DNA from: UBA6770 sp965661115
Lineage (GTDB): Bacteria > Bacteroidota > Bacteroidia > Flavobacteriales_G > Salibacteraceae
Direction: 5' to 3'
Assembly (NCBI GenBank): GCA_965661115.1
Contig: CBFICO010000021.1
Coordinates: 1-28,184, forward strand
DNA length: 28,184 nucleotides
This document shows, one piece after another, positions 1-7,583 of the stretch. Position numbers and translations under genes: made by a program. Numbering within the stretch: position 1 is the stretch's first letter; the number at the start of each line of letters is the position of its first letter. The notes below the pieces were generated by a model, which did no database searches, was not told the DNA's origin, and worked only from the letters and a program-made list of their open reading frames with translations.

Positions 1-20
1 TTGAATCACAGTTAAGCTAA
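1..20 (+). CDS. rplD: 3' tip of the preceding gene, probably rplD (uL4), partial
   Basis: Only the last few codons of an upstream gene could be present. In frame 1 the sequence reads LNHS then TAA at 13-15; in frame 3 it reads ESQLS then TAA at 18-20; frame 2 stops at once. I cannot decide which frame is real. The identity rests only on the conserved order rplD-rplW in S10 operons, not on the residues themselves. Confidence 0.3.
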
Positions 21-27
21 TTTGATT

Positions 28-318
28 ATGAATATTTTACTTAAACCTGTCATTACTGAAAAAATGACTCAGCAAGGGGAAGACTTAAACCGTTACGGTT
101 TTGTTGTTCCTAAAGAGGTGAATAAAATTCAAATTAAGACTGCTGTTGAGGAGGCTTATGGTGTTTCTGTGAAATCAATAAGCACTATGATTATGCCATC
201 AAAGAAAAAATCTAGATATACTAAATCTGGAGTTATTTCTGGAAAGGTTGGATCTTTCAAAAAAGCGGTGGTTACTCTTAACGAAGGTGAAATTATTGAT
301 TTCTACAGTAATATTTAG
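28..318 (+). CDS. rplW: 50S ribosomal protein uL23
   Basis: uL23 is a 96-residue primary 23S rRNA-binding protein at the exit of the nascent-chain tunnel, where it docks trigger factor and SRP. The N-terminus MNILLKPVITEKM is typical of the family, followed by the alpha/beta core and a lysine-rich loop (about residues 60-70, SKKKSRYTK). I chose ATG at 28 over the in-frame TTG at 22, because the family begins next to the LLKPVITEK motif. It is the first complete gene of the S10 segment and lies 10 bases before rplB. Confidence 0.96.
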   Translation: MNILLKPVITEKMTQQGEDLNRYGFVVPKEVNKIQIKTAVEEAYGVSVKSISTMIMPSKKKSRYTKSGVISGKVGSFKKAVVTLNEGEIIDFYSNI

Positions 319-328
319 ATAGAGGAAA

Positions 329-1150
329 ATGGCTGTAAAGAAGTTTAGACCGGTAACTCCCGGACAGAGACATAAAGTAGCGGGAACGTTTAGTGAAGTT
401 ACTACCGATAAATCGGAAAAAAGCTTAATTAGAAGTATTAAGCGTTCTGGTGGTAGAAACAACACTGGTAGAATGACTGCTCGTTATATAGGTGGTGGTC
501 ACAAGAAAAAGTACCGTGAGATTGATTTCAAAAGAGATAAATTCGGTATCCCAGGAAAAGTTGTAAGCGTTGAGTATGATCCAAATAGATCTGCACGTAT
601 TGCGCTTATTAATTATGTAGATGGTGAAAAACGCTACATAGTTGCTCCTAGCGGAATTGAGGTTGGTCAAGAAATCATGAGTGGAGAAAAAGCTGCTCCA
701 GAAGTTGGAAATGCTTTATTCTTAAAAGATGTTCCTCTAGGTACTGTTATTCATAATATTGAAATGCGTCCTGGTCAAGGAGGTAAAGTTGCAAGAGGAG
801 CTGGTTCATATGCTCAGCTTAACGCGAAAGACGGAAAGTTTGCGATTGTAAAAATGCCTTCAGGAGAAACCAGACAAATTCTACTTACTTGCTTAGCAAC
901 AATTGGTTCCGTTTCAAACAGTGATCATAGTTTAGAAGTTTCAGGTAAAGCAGGTAGAAGCAGATGGTTAGGAAGAAGACCTCGTACTAGAGGTGTTGCA
1001 ATGAACCCAGTTGATCATCCAATGGGTGGTGGTGAAGGACGTCAGTCTGGAGGTCACCCAAGATCAAGAAATGGTGTTCCTGCAAAAGGATTTAAGACAA
1101 GAGCAAAGAAAAAATCTACTAATCGTTATATCATAACGAAAAGAAAATAA
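329..1150 (+). CDS. rplB: 50S ribosomal protein uL2
   Basis: uL2 is one of the most conserved 23S rRNA-binding proteins. It supports subunit association and sits next to the peptidyl-transferase centre. The protein has the standard length of 273 residues. The hallmark VDHPMGGGEGR is at residues 228-238, including the histidine (about 230) of the HPxGGG loop, and the C-terminus is strongly basic. The N-terminal half holds the OB-like domain and the central part the SH3-like domain. It lies 10 bases after rplW and 7 before rpsS, as expected for co-transcription. Confidence 0.98.
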   Translation: MAVKKFRPVTPGQRHKVAGTFSEVTTDKSEKSLIRSIKRSGGRNNTGRMTARYIGGGHKKKYREIDFKRDKFGIPGKVVSVEYDPNRSARIALINYVDGEKRYIVAPSGIEVGQEIMSGEKAAPEVGNALFLKDVPLGTVIHNIEMRPGQGGKVARGAGSYAQLNAKDGKFAIVKMPSGETRQILLTCLATIGSVSNSDHSLEVSGKAGRSRWLGRRPRTRGVAMNPVDHPMGGGEGRQSGGHPRSRNGVPAKGFKTRAKKKSTNRYIITKRK

Positions 1151-1157
1151 TTGATAG

Positions 1158-1433
1158 ATGAGTCGTTCACTAAAAAAACCTCCTTACGTGCATTACAAAC
1201 TCGAAAAACGAGTTTTAGAGATGCAGGAGTCTAATAAAAAATCAGTTATCAAAACTTGGTCAAGATCTTCAATGATTACTCCCGACTTTGTAGGTCTTAC
1301 AATTGGAGTTCATAATGGTCGTCAATTTATTCCGGTTTACGTAACTGAAAACATGGTTGGTCATAAACTTGGCGAATTTTCTCCTACCAGAACTTGGAGA
1401 GGTCACGTTGGTAAAAAGGACAAGAAAAAATAA
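1158..1433 (+). CDS. rpsS: 30S ribosomal protein uS19
   Basis: uS19 binds the head of the small subunit, together with uS13, near the A-site finger bridge. At 91 residues it has the family length. It begins MSRSLKKPPYV and contains the diagnostic block VYVTENMVGHKLGEFSPTR (about residues 61-79), which is the uS19 signature. The C-terminal KKDKKK tail is basic. The gene ends five bases before rplV. Confidence 0.97.
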   Translation: MSRSLKKPPYVHYKLEKRVLEMQESNKKSVIKTWSRSSMITPDFVGLTIGVHNGRQFIPVYVTENMVGHKLGEFSPTRTWRGHVGKKDKKK

Positions 1434-1438
1434 CAGCT

Positions 1439-1843
1439 ATGGGCGCTAGAAAGAGATTAAGATCGGAAGAAAGAAAAGAGGCTAATAAGTCTGTTTATAT
1501 GGCTAAATTGAACGGAAGTACAAGTTCACCAAGAAAAATGAGACTTGTGGCTGATCTAATTAGAGGTGAAGAAGTTGTAAAGGCTGCAAACATCCTGCAA
1601 TTTCACAAACAAGATGCCTCTAATAAGCTTGAAAAGTTGTTGTGGTCTGCTGTGGCAAACTACGAAGAAAAGTCAGGTGCTGATTGGGAAGGTGCTGGAT
1701 TATACGTAAAAGAAGTAAAAGTTGACGGTGCGTCAATGCTTAAGCGTATTCAAGCGCGTGCTCAAGGTAGAGCATACAGAATCAGAAAAAGATCAAATCA
1801 CGTAACACTTGTTCTTGGAACACAAAACCAGGAGGATAAATAA
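1439..1843 (+). CDS. rplV: 50S ribosomal protein uL22
   Basis: uL22 lines the nascent-peptide tunnel with an extended beta-hairpin and is a site of macrolide-resistance mutations. The protein has 134 residues, longer than the roughly 110 of E. coli, because of an N-terminal extension rich in Arg, Lys and Glu (about residues 1-22). The core SSPRKMRLVADLIRG (about 29-43) and the hairpin region AQGRAYRIRKRSNHVTLVL near the C-terminus are typical. The last codons carry an AGGAGG (1830-1835) that could serve as a Shine-Dalgarno sequence for rpsC. Confidence 0.96.
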   Translation: MGARKRLRSEERKEANKSVYMAKLNGSTSSPRKMRLVADLIRGEEVVKAANILQFHKQDASNKLEKLLWSAVANYEEKSGADWEGAGLYVKEVKVDGASMLKRIQARAQGRAYRIRKRSNHVTLVLGTQNQEDK

Positions 1844-1845
1844 CA

Positions 1846-2559
1846 ATGGGACAAAAGACAAATCCAATTGCTAATAGATTAGGTTTCATCAGAGGATGGG
1901 ATTCTAACTGGTACGGAGGTAGAAAATACGAAGATAAAATCGTAGAAGATTACAACATCCGTCGTTATTTGAATGCTCGTTTAAGAAAAGCAAGTGTTTC
2001 TAACATAGTTATCGAAAGAACATTGAAATTAATTACCGTTACTATCAAGACAGCTCGTCCTGGTATCATTATCGGTAAAGGTGGTTCTGAGGTTGATAAG
2101 CTTAAAGAAGAGTTGAAGAAAATCACGAAGAAAGATGTTCAAATTAACATCTTCGAGATTAAAAGACCTGAGCTTGATGCACGTTTAGTTGCGGATAGTA
2201 TTGCAAGACAAATTGAGGGTCGTATTTCTTTTAGAAGAGCCGCTAAAATGTCAATTGCAAGTACTATGAGAATGGGTGCTGAGGGTATTAAAGTTACTAT
2301 CTCAGGTCGTTTGAACGGTGCAGAAATGGCAAGAACAGAGCACTACAAAGAGGGACGTATTCCGTTGCATACATTCAGAGCTGATATTGATTATGCTTTG
2401 TCTGAAGCACATACTACCTATGGAAGAATTGGTGTGAAAGTTTGGATCTGTAATGGTGAGGTTTTAGGTAAAAGAGATTTATCTCCGGTTATCGAAAACA
2501 AGAAAAAAGCACCAGCTGCAGCTAAGCCACAGCAACGTTTCAGAAGAAAAAGAAATTAA
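1846..2559 (+). CDS. rpsC: 30S ribosomal protein uS3
   Basis: uS3 forms the mRNA entry channel in the head of the small subunit and has helicase-like function there. The protein has 237 residues. It starts MGQKTNPIANRLGFIRGWDS and has a type II KH domain with the GIIIGKGG loop (about residues 73-80). The C-terminal domain contains SGRLNGAEMARTEHYKEGR. A basic Ala/Lys/Pro/Gln tail ends the protein. An unusually good Shine-Dalgarno match for this phylum, AGGAGG at 1830-1835, lies 10 bases before the ATG inside the end of rplV. Confidence 0.98.
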   Translation: MGQKTNPIANRLGFIRGWDSNWYGGRKYEDKIVEDYNIRRYLNARLRKASVSNIVIERTLKLITVTIKTARPGIIIGKGGSEVDKLKEELKKITKKDVQINIFEIKRPELDARLVADSIARQIEGRISFRRAAKMSIASTMRMGAEGIKVTISGRLNGAEMARTEHYKEGRIPLHTFRADIDYALSEAHTTYGRIGVKVWICNGEVLGKRDLSPVIENKKKAPAAAKPQQRFRRKRN

Positions 2560-2586
2560 TTAAGGACTGATTAATACACAAAAAGG

Positions 2587-3006
2587 ATGTTACAGCCGAG
2601 AAAAGTAAAACACAGAAAAGTCCAGAAAGGTAGAATTAAGGGCCTTGCACACAGAGGTTCAACTTTATCATTCGGATCTTACGGTATTAAAAGCCTTGAA
2701 ATGGGTAGATTGACTTCAAGACAAATTGAAGCGGCAAGGATTGCAGTTACCCGTTACATGAAAAGGGAAGGACAAGTTTGGATTAGAATCTTTCCGGATA
2801 CTCCAATTACTAGTAAGCCTGCAGAAGTACGTATGGGTAAAGGTAAAGGAGCACTAGATCATTGGGTTGCTAAAATTAAGCCAGGTAGAGTGTTGTTCGA
2901 AATTGAAGGAGTTAAAGAAGATGTTGCAAGAGAAGCGTTGCGTTTAGCCGCTCAAAAACTTCCTGTTACTTGCAAATTCGTAATGAGAAAAGATCTAGCT
3001 AATTAA
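2587..3006 (+). CDS. rplP: 50S ribosomal protein uL16
   Basis: uL16 sits between the central protuberance and the A-site tRNA elbow and is assembled late in the large subunit. It has 139 residues, the family length. Signature stretches are MLQPRKVKHRKVQKGR at the start, the TSRQIEAARIAVTRYMKR block (about 43-60), and RMGKGKGALDHWVAK (about 82-96). The 27-base gap after rpsC is larger than most in this operon, but I see no hairpin in it. Confidence 0.97.
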   Translation: MLQPRKVKHRKVQKGRIKGLAHRGSTLSFGSYGIKSLEMGRLTSRQIEAARIAVTRYMKREGQVWIRIFPDTPITSKPAEVRMGKGKGALDHWVAKIKPGRVLFEIEGVKEDVAREALRLAAQKLPVTCKFVMRKDLAN

Positions 3007-3012
3007 TAAGTT

Positions 3013-3210
3013 ATGAAGCAGTCAGTAATTAGAGAATTAAAGACCGAAGAGCTTTACGAAAGGCTAGAGGATGAAATGGAATCTCTTTCTAAGCTTAAAT
3101 TAAACCACAAGGTTTCTCAGTTAGAAAGCCCTGTTGTTTTAAAGCAAAAGAGAAGAACCATTGCTCGGTTAAATACCGAGATTACTAAAAGAAATCTTGA
3201 GCAATCATAA
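3013..3210 (+). CDS. rpmC: 50S ribosomal protein uL29
   Basis: uL29 is a small two-helix protein beside uL23 at the tunnel exit. This one has 65 residues. It shows the usual acidic first helix (ELKTEELYERLEDEMESL) and the conserved R-R-x-I-A-R-L-x-T motif (RRTIARLNTEI, about residues 47-57). Its place between rplP and rpsQ is universal in bacterial S10 operons. Confidence 0.95.
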   Translation: MKQSVIRELKTEELYERLEDEMESLSKLKLNHKVSQLESPVVLKQKRRTIARLNTEITKRNLEQS

Positions 3211-3221
3211 ATAGAATAGTT

Positions 3222-3476
3222 GTGGAAAGAAATTTAAGAAAAGAAAGAGTTGGTATCGTTACCAGCGCAGCCATGAACAAGTCTATTACTGTTATGGTTG
3301 AGAGAAAAATGAAGCACCCGATATACGGAAAATTCGTTAAGAAGTCGAACAAGTTTATGGCTCACGACGAAAAAGACGAATGTGGTGTTGGAGATACAGT
3401 AAGAATTATGGAAACTCGTCCTTTGTCAAAGAACAAAAGATGGAGACTTGCTGAAATTATTGAAAAGGCTAAATAA
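3222..3476 (+). CDS. rpsQ: 30S ribosomal protein uS17 (GTG start)
   Basis: uS17 is an OB-fold primary binder of 16S rRNA. It has 84 residues. The conserved start MERNLRKERVGIVTS requires the GTG at 3222; the first in-frame ATG would remove the first beta-strand. The family block MNKSITVMVERKMKHPIYGK (about 19-38) and the DTVRIMETRPLSKNKRWRL segment (about 58-76) are intact. It is the last gene of the S10 segment proper and is followed after 21 bases by rplN. Confidence 0.96.
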   Translation: MERNLRKERVGIVTSAAMNKSITVMVERKMKHPIYGKFVKKSNKFMAHDEKDECGVGDTVRIMETRPLSKNKRWRLAEIIEKAK

Positions 3477-3497
3477 TTAAGTCGTAAGCTTAAGAAG

Positions 3498-3866
3498 ATG
3501 ATACAACAAGAATCAAGGTTAGAAGTAGCAGACAACTCAGGAGCAAAGCAAGTACTTTGTATCAGAGTGTTAGGCGGTACTAAAAGAAGATATGCTTCTG
3601 TTGGTGACAAAATAGTTGTTACTGTAAAAGACGCAATTCCAGCGGGTAATATCAAAAAGGGTGCTGTTTCTACTGCTGTTATAGTACGTACGAAAAAAGA
3701 GGTACGTCGTCATGATGGTTCATATATCCGTTTCGATAATAACGCTTGTGTTTTGTTAAACGCAGGTGGCGAAATGAGAGGAACAAGGATTTTTGGACCA
3801 GTTGCTCGTGAACTTAGAGATAAGCAATATATGAAGATCGTTTCACTAGCACCAGAAGTGCTTTAA
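3498..3866 (+). CDS. rplN: 50S ribosomal protein uL14
   Basis: uL14 contacts 16S rRNA in an intersubunit bridge and is the docking site for RsfS. It has exactly 122 residues, the universal length. The start MIQQESRLEVADNSGAK and the C-terminal block GPVARELRDKQYMKIVSLAPEVL are signature sequences. It opens the spc segment, here continuous with the S10 genes. Confidence 0.98.
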   Translation: MIQQESRLEVADNSGAKQVLCIRVLGGTKRRYASVGDKIVVTVKDAIPAGNIKKGAVSTAVIVRTKKEVRRHDGSYIRFDNNACVLLNAGGEMRGTRIFGPVARELRDKQYMKIVSLAPEVL

Positions 3867-3878
3867 TCCAATTTTGAG

Positions 3879-4193
3879 ATGAAATTACACATTAAAAAAG
3901 GAGACACTGTAAAGGTTATCGCTGGTGAATACAAAGGCCAGTCTGGTAGAGTATTGGGTCTTCAAGTAGAAAAGCAACGTGCTACCGTTGAAGGTTTGAA
4001 CATGATCAAGAAGCACGTTAAACCATCGGCTCAGAATCCTGAAGGTGGTATCGTAGAAAAAGAAGGTACAATTCATATCTCTAATTTGATGGTTACGGGT
4101 GCTGATGGTACAGCTTCTAGAATTGGAAGAGTAAAGGATGCAAACGGGAAGTCAGTTAGAAAATTAAAAAAGACAGGGGAGGAAATTAAGTAA
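3879..4193 (+). CDS. rplX: 50S ribosomal protein uL24
   Basis: uL24 is an assembly-initiator protein of the large subunit. It has 104 residues. The KOW motif is visible near the N-terminus (KKGDTVKVIAGEYKGQSGRV, about residues 6-25), followed by VEGLNMIKKHVKP. Its TAA stop (4191-4193) shares its last A with the ATG of rplE, so the two genes overlap by one base and are probably translationally coupled. Confidence 0.97.
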   Translation: MKLHIKKGDTVKVIAGEYKGQSGRVLGLQVEKQRATVEGLNMIKKHVKPSAQNPEGGIVEKEGTIHISNLMVTGADGTASRIGRVKDANGKSVRKLKKTGEEIK

Positions 4194-4744
4194 TGGTACA
4201 AGTTCAACCCAGGTTACAAGAAGAGTATCGCGAAAAAATAGTCGCGAATCTTATGGAGAAATTTGGATACAAATCTCCAATGCAAGTTCCAGTTCTAGAG
4301 AAAATTGTTGTAAACCAAGGTCTTGGTAAAGCAATTTCTGACAAGAAAATCATGGAATCTGCGGTAGAAGAAATGGCATTAATTACTGGTCAAAAGCCAG
4401 TTATCTGTAAGTCAAAGAAAGATATCTCAAACTTTAAGGTAAGAAAAGGAATGCCAATCGGTGCAAAAGTTACTTTACGTAATGTAAAAATGTACGAATT
4501 CTTAGATCGTTTGATTGCACTGGCGTTGCCTAGAACAAGAGACTTTAGAGGAATTAGTGCAACTGGTTTCGATGGAAGAGGAAACTACAATATGGGCGTT
4601 AAAGAACAAATTATATTTCCTGAAATCGATATTGATAAAGTAAAAGAAATCAACGGTATGGATATCACTTTTGTAACAAGTGCCCAAACCGATGAGGAAG
4701 CAAAAGCATTATTAACAGAATTCGGATTACCGTTTAAAAAGTAA
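4193..4744 (+). CDS. rplE: 50S ribosomal protein uL5
   Basis: uL5 binds 5S rRNA and contacts P-site tRNA and uS13 in a bridge. It has 183 residues. Family blocks include KIVVNQGLGKA, ITGQKPVICKSKKDISNFK, and the GRGNYNMGVKEQIIFPEI segment near residues 129-146. The ATG overlaps the rplX stop by one base, and a purine-rich GGGGAGG stretch just upstream could act as a ribosome-binding site. It is followed after six bases by rpsN. Confidence 0.98.
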   Translation: MVQVQPRLQEEYREKIVANLMEKFGYKSPMQVPVLEKIVVNQGLGKAISDKKIMESAVEEMALITGQKPVICKSKKDISNFKVRKGMPIGAKVTLRNVKMYEFLDRLIALALPRTRDFRGISATGFDGRGNYNMGVKEQIIFPEIDIDKVKEINGMDITFVTSAQTDEEAKALLTEFGLPFKK

Positions 4745-4750
4745 GATAAG

Positions 4751-5020
4751 ATGGCAAAAGAATCAATGAAAGCCAGAGAGCGTAAACGTGAGAGAATGGT
4801 AGCAAAATATGCTGCAAAACGCGAAGCTCTTAAGGCTGCTGGAGATTGGGAAGGTTTACAAAAGCTTCCAGCTAATTCATCTGCTGTAAGATTACACAAC
4901 AGATGTAAATTAACGGGTCGTCCAAGAGGATATATGAGAAATTTTGGTATTTCAAGGGTTACTTTCAGAGAAATGGCGGTACAAGGATTAATACCAGGAG
5001 TTAAAAAAGCAAGCTGGTAG
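4751..5020 (+). CDS. rpsN: 30S ribosomal protein uS14 (zinc-free long form)
   Basis: uS14 is a head protein of the small subunit that contacts uS3 and uS10. At 89 residues this is the longer form without a CxxC-CxxC zinc ribbon. Only one cysteine is present in the conserved segment SSAVRLHNRCKLTGRPRG (about residues 43-60). The C-terminus GISRVTFREMAVQGLIPGVKKASW is typical. The N-terminal half is highly basic and helical. Confidence 0.97.
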   Translation: MAKESMKARERKRERMVAKYAAKREALKAAGDWEGLQKLPANSSAVRLHNRCKLTGRPRGYMRNFGISRVTFREMAVQGLIPGVKKASW

Positions 5021-5044
5021 TTTATACCAAATAAAAGTATAGTC

Positions 5045-5443
5045 ATGAATACAGATCCAATAGCAGATTATCTTACAAGATTAAGAAACGCAATTTCCGC
5101 TGGTCATAAGGTAGTAGAAATTCCAGCTTCTAATCTTAAAAAAGAGATAACAAAAATTCTTTTTGATAAAGGGTACATCCTTAACTACAAATTCAATGAA
5201 GAAGGACCACAGGGTTCTATCAAAATTGCATTGAAGTACAGTGGTTCGGAAAAAGCTCCTGCAATCAGAGAGTTGAAAAGAGTTTCTACTCCAGGTCTTC
5301 GTAAGTACGCTAACTCAAAAGAGTTACCACGTGTACTTAACGGATTAGGTGTAGCTATCATTTCTACCTCAAAAGGTGTTATGACGGACAAAGAAGCAAG
5401 AAAATTAAAAGTAGGCGGAGAAATTCTTTGCCACGTACATTAA
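5045..5443 (+). CDS. rpsH: 30S ribosomal protein uS8
   Basis: uS8 is a primary 16S rRNA binder of the central domain and, in Proteobacteria, the translational repressor of the spc operon. It has 132 residues. It starts MNTDPIADYLTRLRNA and carries the C-terminal signature ISTSKGVMTDKEARKLKVGGE (about residues 108-128). The 24-base gap before it shows no convincing mimic of the uS8 rRNA site, so autoregulation is not evident from the DNA. Confidence 0.98.
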   Translation: MNTDPIADYLTRLRNAISAGHKVVEIPASNLKKEITKILFDKGYILNYKFNEEGPQGSIKIALKYSGSEKAPAIRELKRVSTPGLRKYANSKELPRVLNGLGVAIISTSKGVMTDKEARKLKVGGEILCHVH

Positions 5444-5465
5444 TAACTAGGATAAAACAAACGAA

Positions 5466-6017
5466 ATGTCACGAATAGGAAAAATGCCTATTTCAATTCC
5501 TGAAAACACTTCGATTTCCGTTGATGGAAACGTTGTGCATGTTAAGGGTCCAAAAGGTGAACTTTCGCAAGTAATTTCTGATCACGTTAGTCTTGATATT
5601 CAAGAAAAACAAGTAGAAGTTAAGCGTAAAGACGACTCTAAAGAATCTAAAGCTAGACATGGTTTGTATCGTTCATTAATCAACAACATGTTTGTTGGTG
5701 TTTCTGAAGGTTACAAAAAAGAATTGGAATTAAACGGAGTTGGATTTAGAGCAACAGCTACTGGTCAGAATTTAGAATTGGTAATTGGATTTTCACACAA
5801 CGTTTTAATCAACTTACCTGCTGAAATTAAGGTTGCTGCAACAAGTGAAAGAGGTCAAAACCCAACGGTTACTCTCGAATCTCACGATAAGCAACTTATC
5901 GGTATGGTTGCATCTAAAATCAGATCACTTAGAAAGCCAGAGCCATACAAAGGCAAGGGTATTAGATTTAAAGGTGAGTATATTAGAAGAAAAGCTGGTA
6001 AATCGGCTGCTAAATAG
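5466..6017 (+). CDS. rplF: 50S ribosomal protein uL6
   Basis: uL6 lies near the sarcin-ricin loop and the factor-binding site. It has 183 residues, with the expected two repeated alpha/beta domains. The start MSRIGKMPISIPE, the central LNGVGFRA, and the C-terminal block IRSLRKPEPYKGKGIRFKGE (about 152-171) are diagnostic. It is followed after eight bases by rplR. Confidence 0.98.
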   Translation: MSRIGKMPISIPENTSISVDGNVVHVKGPKGELSQVISDHVSLDIQEKQVEVKRKDDSKESKARHGLYRSLINNMFVGVSEGYKKELELNGVGFRATATGQNLELVIGFSHNVLINLPAEIKVAATSERGQNPTVTLESHDKQLIGMVASKIRSLRKPEPYKGKGIRFKGEYIRRKAGKSAAK

Positions 6018-6025
6018 TAGGAATC

Positions 6026-6379
6026 ATGGGGTTATCTAAGTTAGAAAGAAGAAGAAGGATAAAGAAAAGAATCAGAAAGACAATAGTTGGTACATCTGAT
6101 ATTCCAAGATTATCTATTTTCAGAAGTAACACTGAGTTCTATGCTCAAGTTATTGATGATAAATCAGGAAAAACTATCGTAGCTGCAAGTTCTTTAAACA
6201 ACAAAGAAGTAGCAAACGGTTCTAAAATGGAGCGTGCTGCTGCATTAGGAAAAATTTTAGCAGAAAAAGCTAAAGCTGCGGGAGTAGAGAAAGTAAAGTT
6301 TGATAGAAACGGATTTTTATACCACGGAAGAGTAAAATCATTTGCTGATTCTGCAAGAGAAACCGGTCTTAATTTCTAA
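6026..6379 (+). CDS. rplR: 50S ribosomal protein uL18
   Basis: uL18 binds 5S rRNA in the central protuberance, together with uL5. It has 117 residues, the family length. The arginine/lysine-rich N-terminus (RRRRIKKRIRKT) is followed by the fold with PRLSIFRSNTEFYAQVIDD, and it ends FDRNGFLYHGRVKSFADSARETGLNF. It is five bases from rpsE. Confidence 0.97.
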   Translation: MGLSKLERRRRIKKRIRKTIVGTSDIPRLSIFRSNTEFYAQVIDDKSGKTIVAASSLNNKEVANGSKMERAAALGKILAEKAKAAGVEKVKFDRNGFLYHGRVKSFADSARETGLNF

Positions 6380-6384
6380 GAAAA

Positions 6385-6903
6385 ATGGCAAACGCGAATA
6401 TTAAAAGAGTAAGATCAAGCGAAATCGAATTAAAAGATAGGCTTGTAAATATCCGAAGAGTTACTAAGGTAACCAAAGGGGGTAGAACATTTAGTTTTTC
6501 TGCTTTGGTTGTTGTAGGAGACGAAAACGGAGTTGTTGGTTTCGGTTCTGGAAAAGCAAACGAAGTTACTTCTGCAATTGCAAAAGGAATTGACGATGCT
6601 AAAAAGAACTTGGTAAAAGTTCCGATTTACAGAGGTACTATCCCTCACGCTCAAACTGGACGTTTTAGCGGATCATACGTTTATATGCAACCTGCTTCTC
6701 ATGGTACCGGTGTTATTGCTGGTGGTGCAATGCGTGCCGTATTGGAAAGTGTTGGTGTAACAGACGTTTTAGCAAAATCAAAGGGATCTTCTAATCCTAC
6801 AAACGTGGTAAAAGCTACTGTAGCTGCTCTTACAGAATTAAGAGACGCTCACACTGTTGCTAACCACAGAGGAGTAGATTTAGAAAAAGTGTTTAACGGA
6901 TAA
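6385..6903 (+). CDS. rpsE: 30S ribosomal protein uS5
   Basis: uS5 lies at the mRNA entry site and affects decoding fidelity. It has 172 residues. The N-terminal double-stranded RNA-binding-like domain contains LVNIRRVTKVTKGGRTFSFS and GFGSGKANEV. The C-terminal domain has the ASHGTGVIAGGAMRAVLE block (about 109-126) and GSSNPTNVVKAT. It is followed by rpmD after 11 bases. Confidence 0.98.
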   Translation: MANANIKRVRSSEIELKDRLVNIRRVTKVTKGGRTFSFSALVVVGDENGVVGFGSGKANEVTSAIAKGIDDAKKNLVKVPIYRGTIPHAQTGRFSGSYVYMQPASHGTGVIAGGAMRAVLESVGVTDVLAKSKGSSNPTNVVKATVAALTELRDAHTVANHRGVDLEKVFNG

Positions 6904-6914
6904 GCAGTAGTAAA

Positions 6915-7097
6915 ATGGCAAAAGTTAAAATCACAAAAGTTAAGTCTGCTATCAATAGAACAAGTCGTCAGAAAAAGACACTTGAGGCGTTAGGACTTAG
7001 AAAGATAAATCAGTCTGTTGAAGTTGAAGCGACACCACAAATCATGGGAATGATTAATAAGGTGAGCCACATGGTAAAGACAGAAGAGGTTAAATAA
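6915..7097 (+). CDS. rpmD: 50S ribosomal protein uL30
   Basis: uL30 is a 60-residue large-subunit protein with a ferredoxin-like fold. The sequence shows the expected beta-strand start (MAKVKITKVKSAINR), the QKKTLEALGLRKINQSV motif (about 20-36), and the final helix NKVSHMVKTEEV. It has the family length and sits in its conserved place between rpsE and rplO. Confidence 0.95.
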   Translation: MAKVKITKVKSAINRTSRQKKTLEALGLRKINQSVEVEATPQIMGMINKVSHMVKTEEVK

Positions 7098-7114
7098 TAT
7101 TTGATTAGTCAGAA

Positions 7115-7561
7115 ATGAAATTACATAATTTAAAACCCGCAAAAGGCTCTGTAAAATCGTCAAAGCGAATTGGTAGAGGTGAAGGTTCTGGTCACGGTGG
7201 TACTTCAACAAGAGGTCACAAAGGGGCTAAATCTAGATCAGGTTACTCAAGAAAAATCGGTTTTGAAGGTGGTCAAATGCCATTGCAAAGACGTGTGCCT
7301 AAATTCGGTTTTACTAACATAAACCGAGTTGAATACAAAGCAATTAACGTTGCTACTTTGCAAAAACTTGCTGACGATAAAAAGGTTATTGAAATTAACC
7401 AAGAGTCGTTAATGGCAAACGGTTTGGCTTCTAAAAATGACTTAGTAAAAGTACTTGGTCATGGAGAGCTAAAAGCAAAATTGAAAGTAACTGTTCACGC
7501 ATATTCTAAATCTGCAAAAGCTGCAATCGAAGCTGCAGGTGGTGAAGCAAACACACTTTAA
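7115..7561 (+). CDS. rplO: 50S ribosomal protein uL15
   Basis: uL15 is a late-assembling large-subunit protein with an extended glycine- and arginine-rich N-terminus. It has 148 residues. Signature stretches are LHNLKPAKGS, RGEGSGHGGTSTRGHKG (about 21-37), and GGQMPLQRRVPKFGF. It precedes secY by 22 bases, as in most bacterial spc operons. Confidence 0.97.
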   Translation: MKLHNLKPAKGSVKSSKRIGRGEGSGHGGTSTRGHKGAKSRSGYSRKIGFEGGQMPLQRRVPKFGFTNINRVEYKAINVATLQKLADDKKVIEINQESLMANGLASKNDLVKVLGHGELKAKLKVTVHAYSKSAKAAIEAAGGEANTL

Positions 7562-7583
7562 TAATAGATAGAGTAACAAGAGC

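Noticed and set aside
1124..1138. CGTTATATCATAACG, which resembles a ModE half-site pair
   Set aside because: The spacer is too short (3 bases between 6-bp arms) and it lies in the conserved C-terminal codons of rplB. It is most likely chance.
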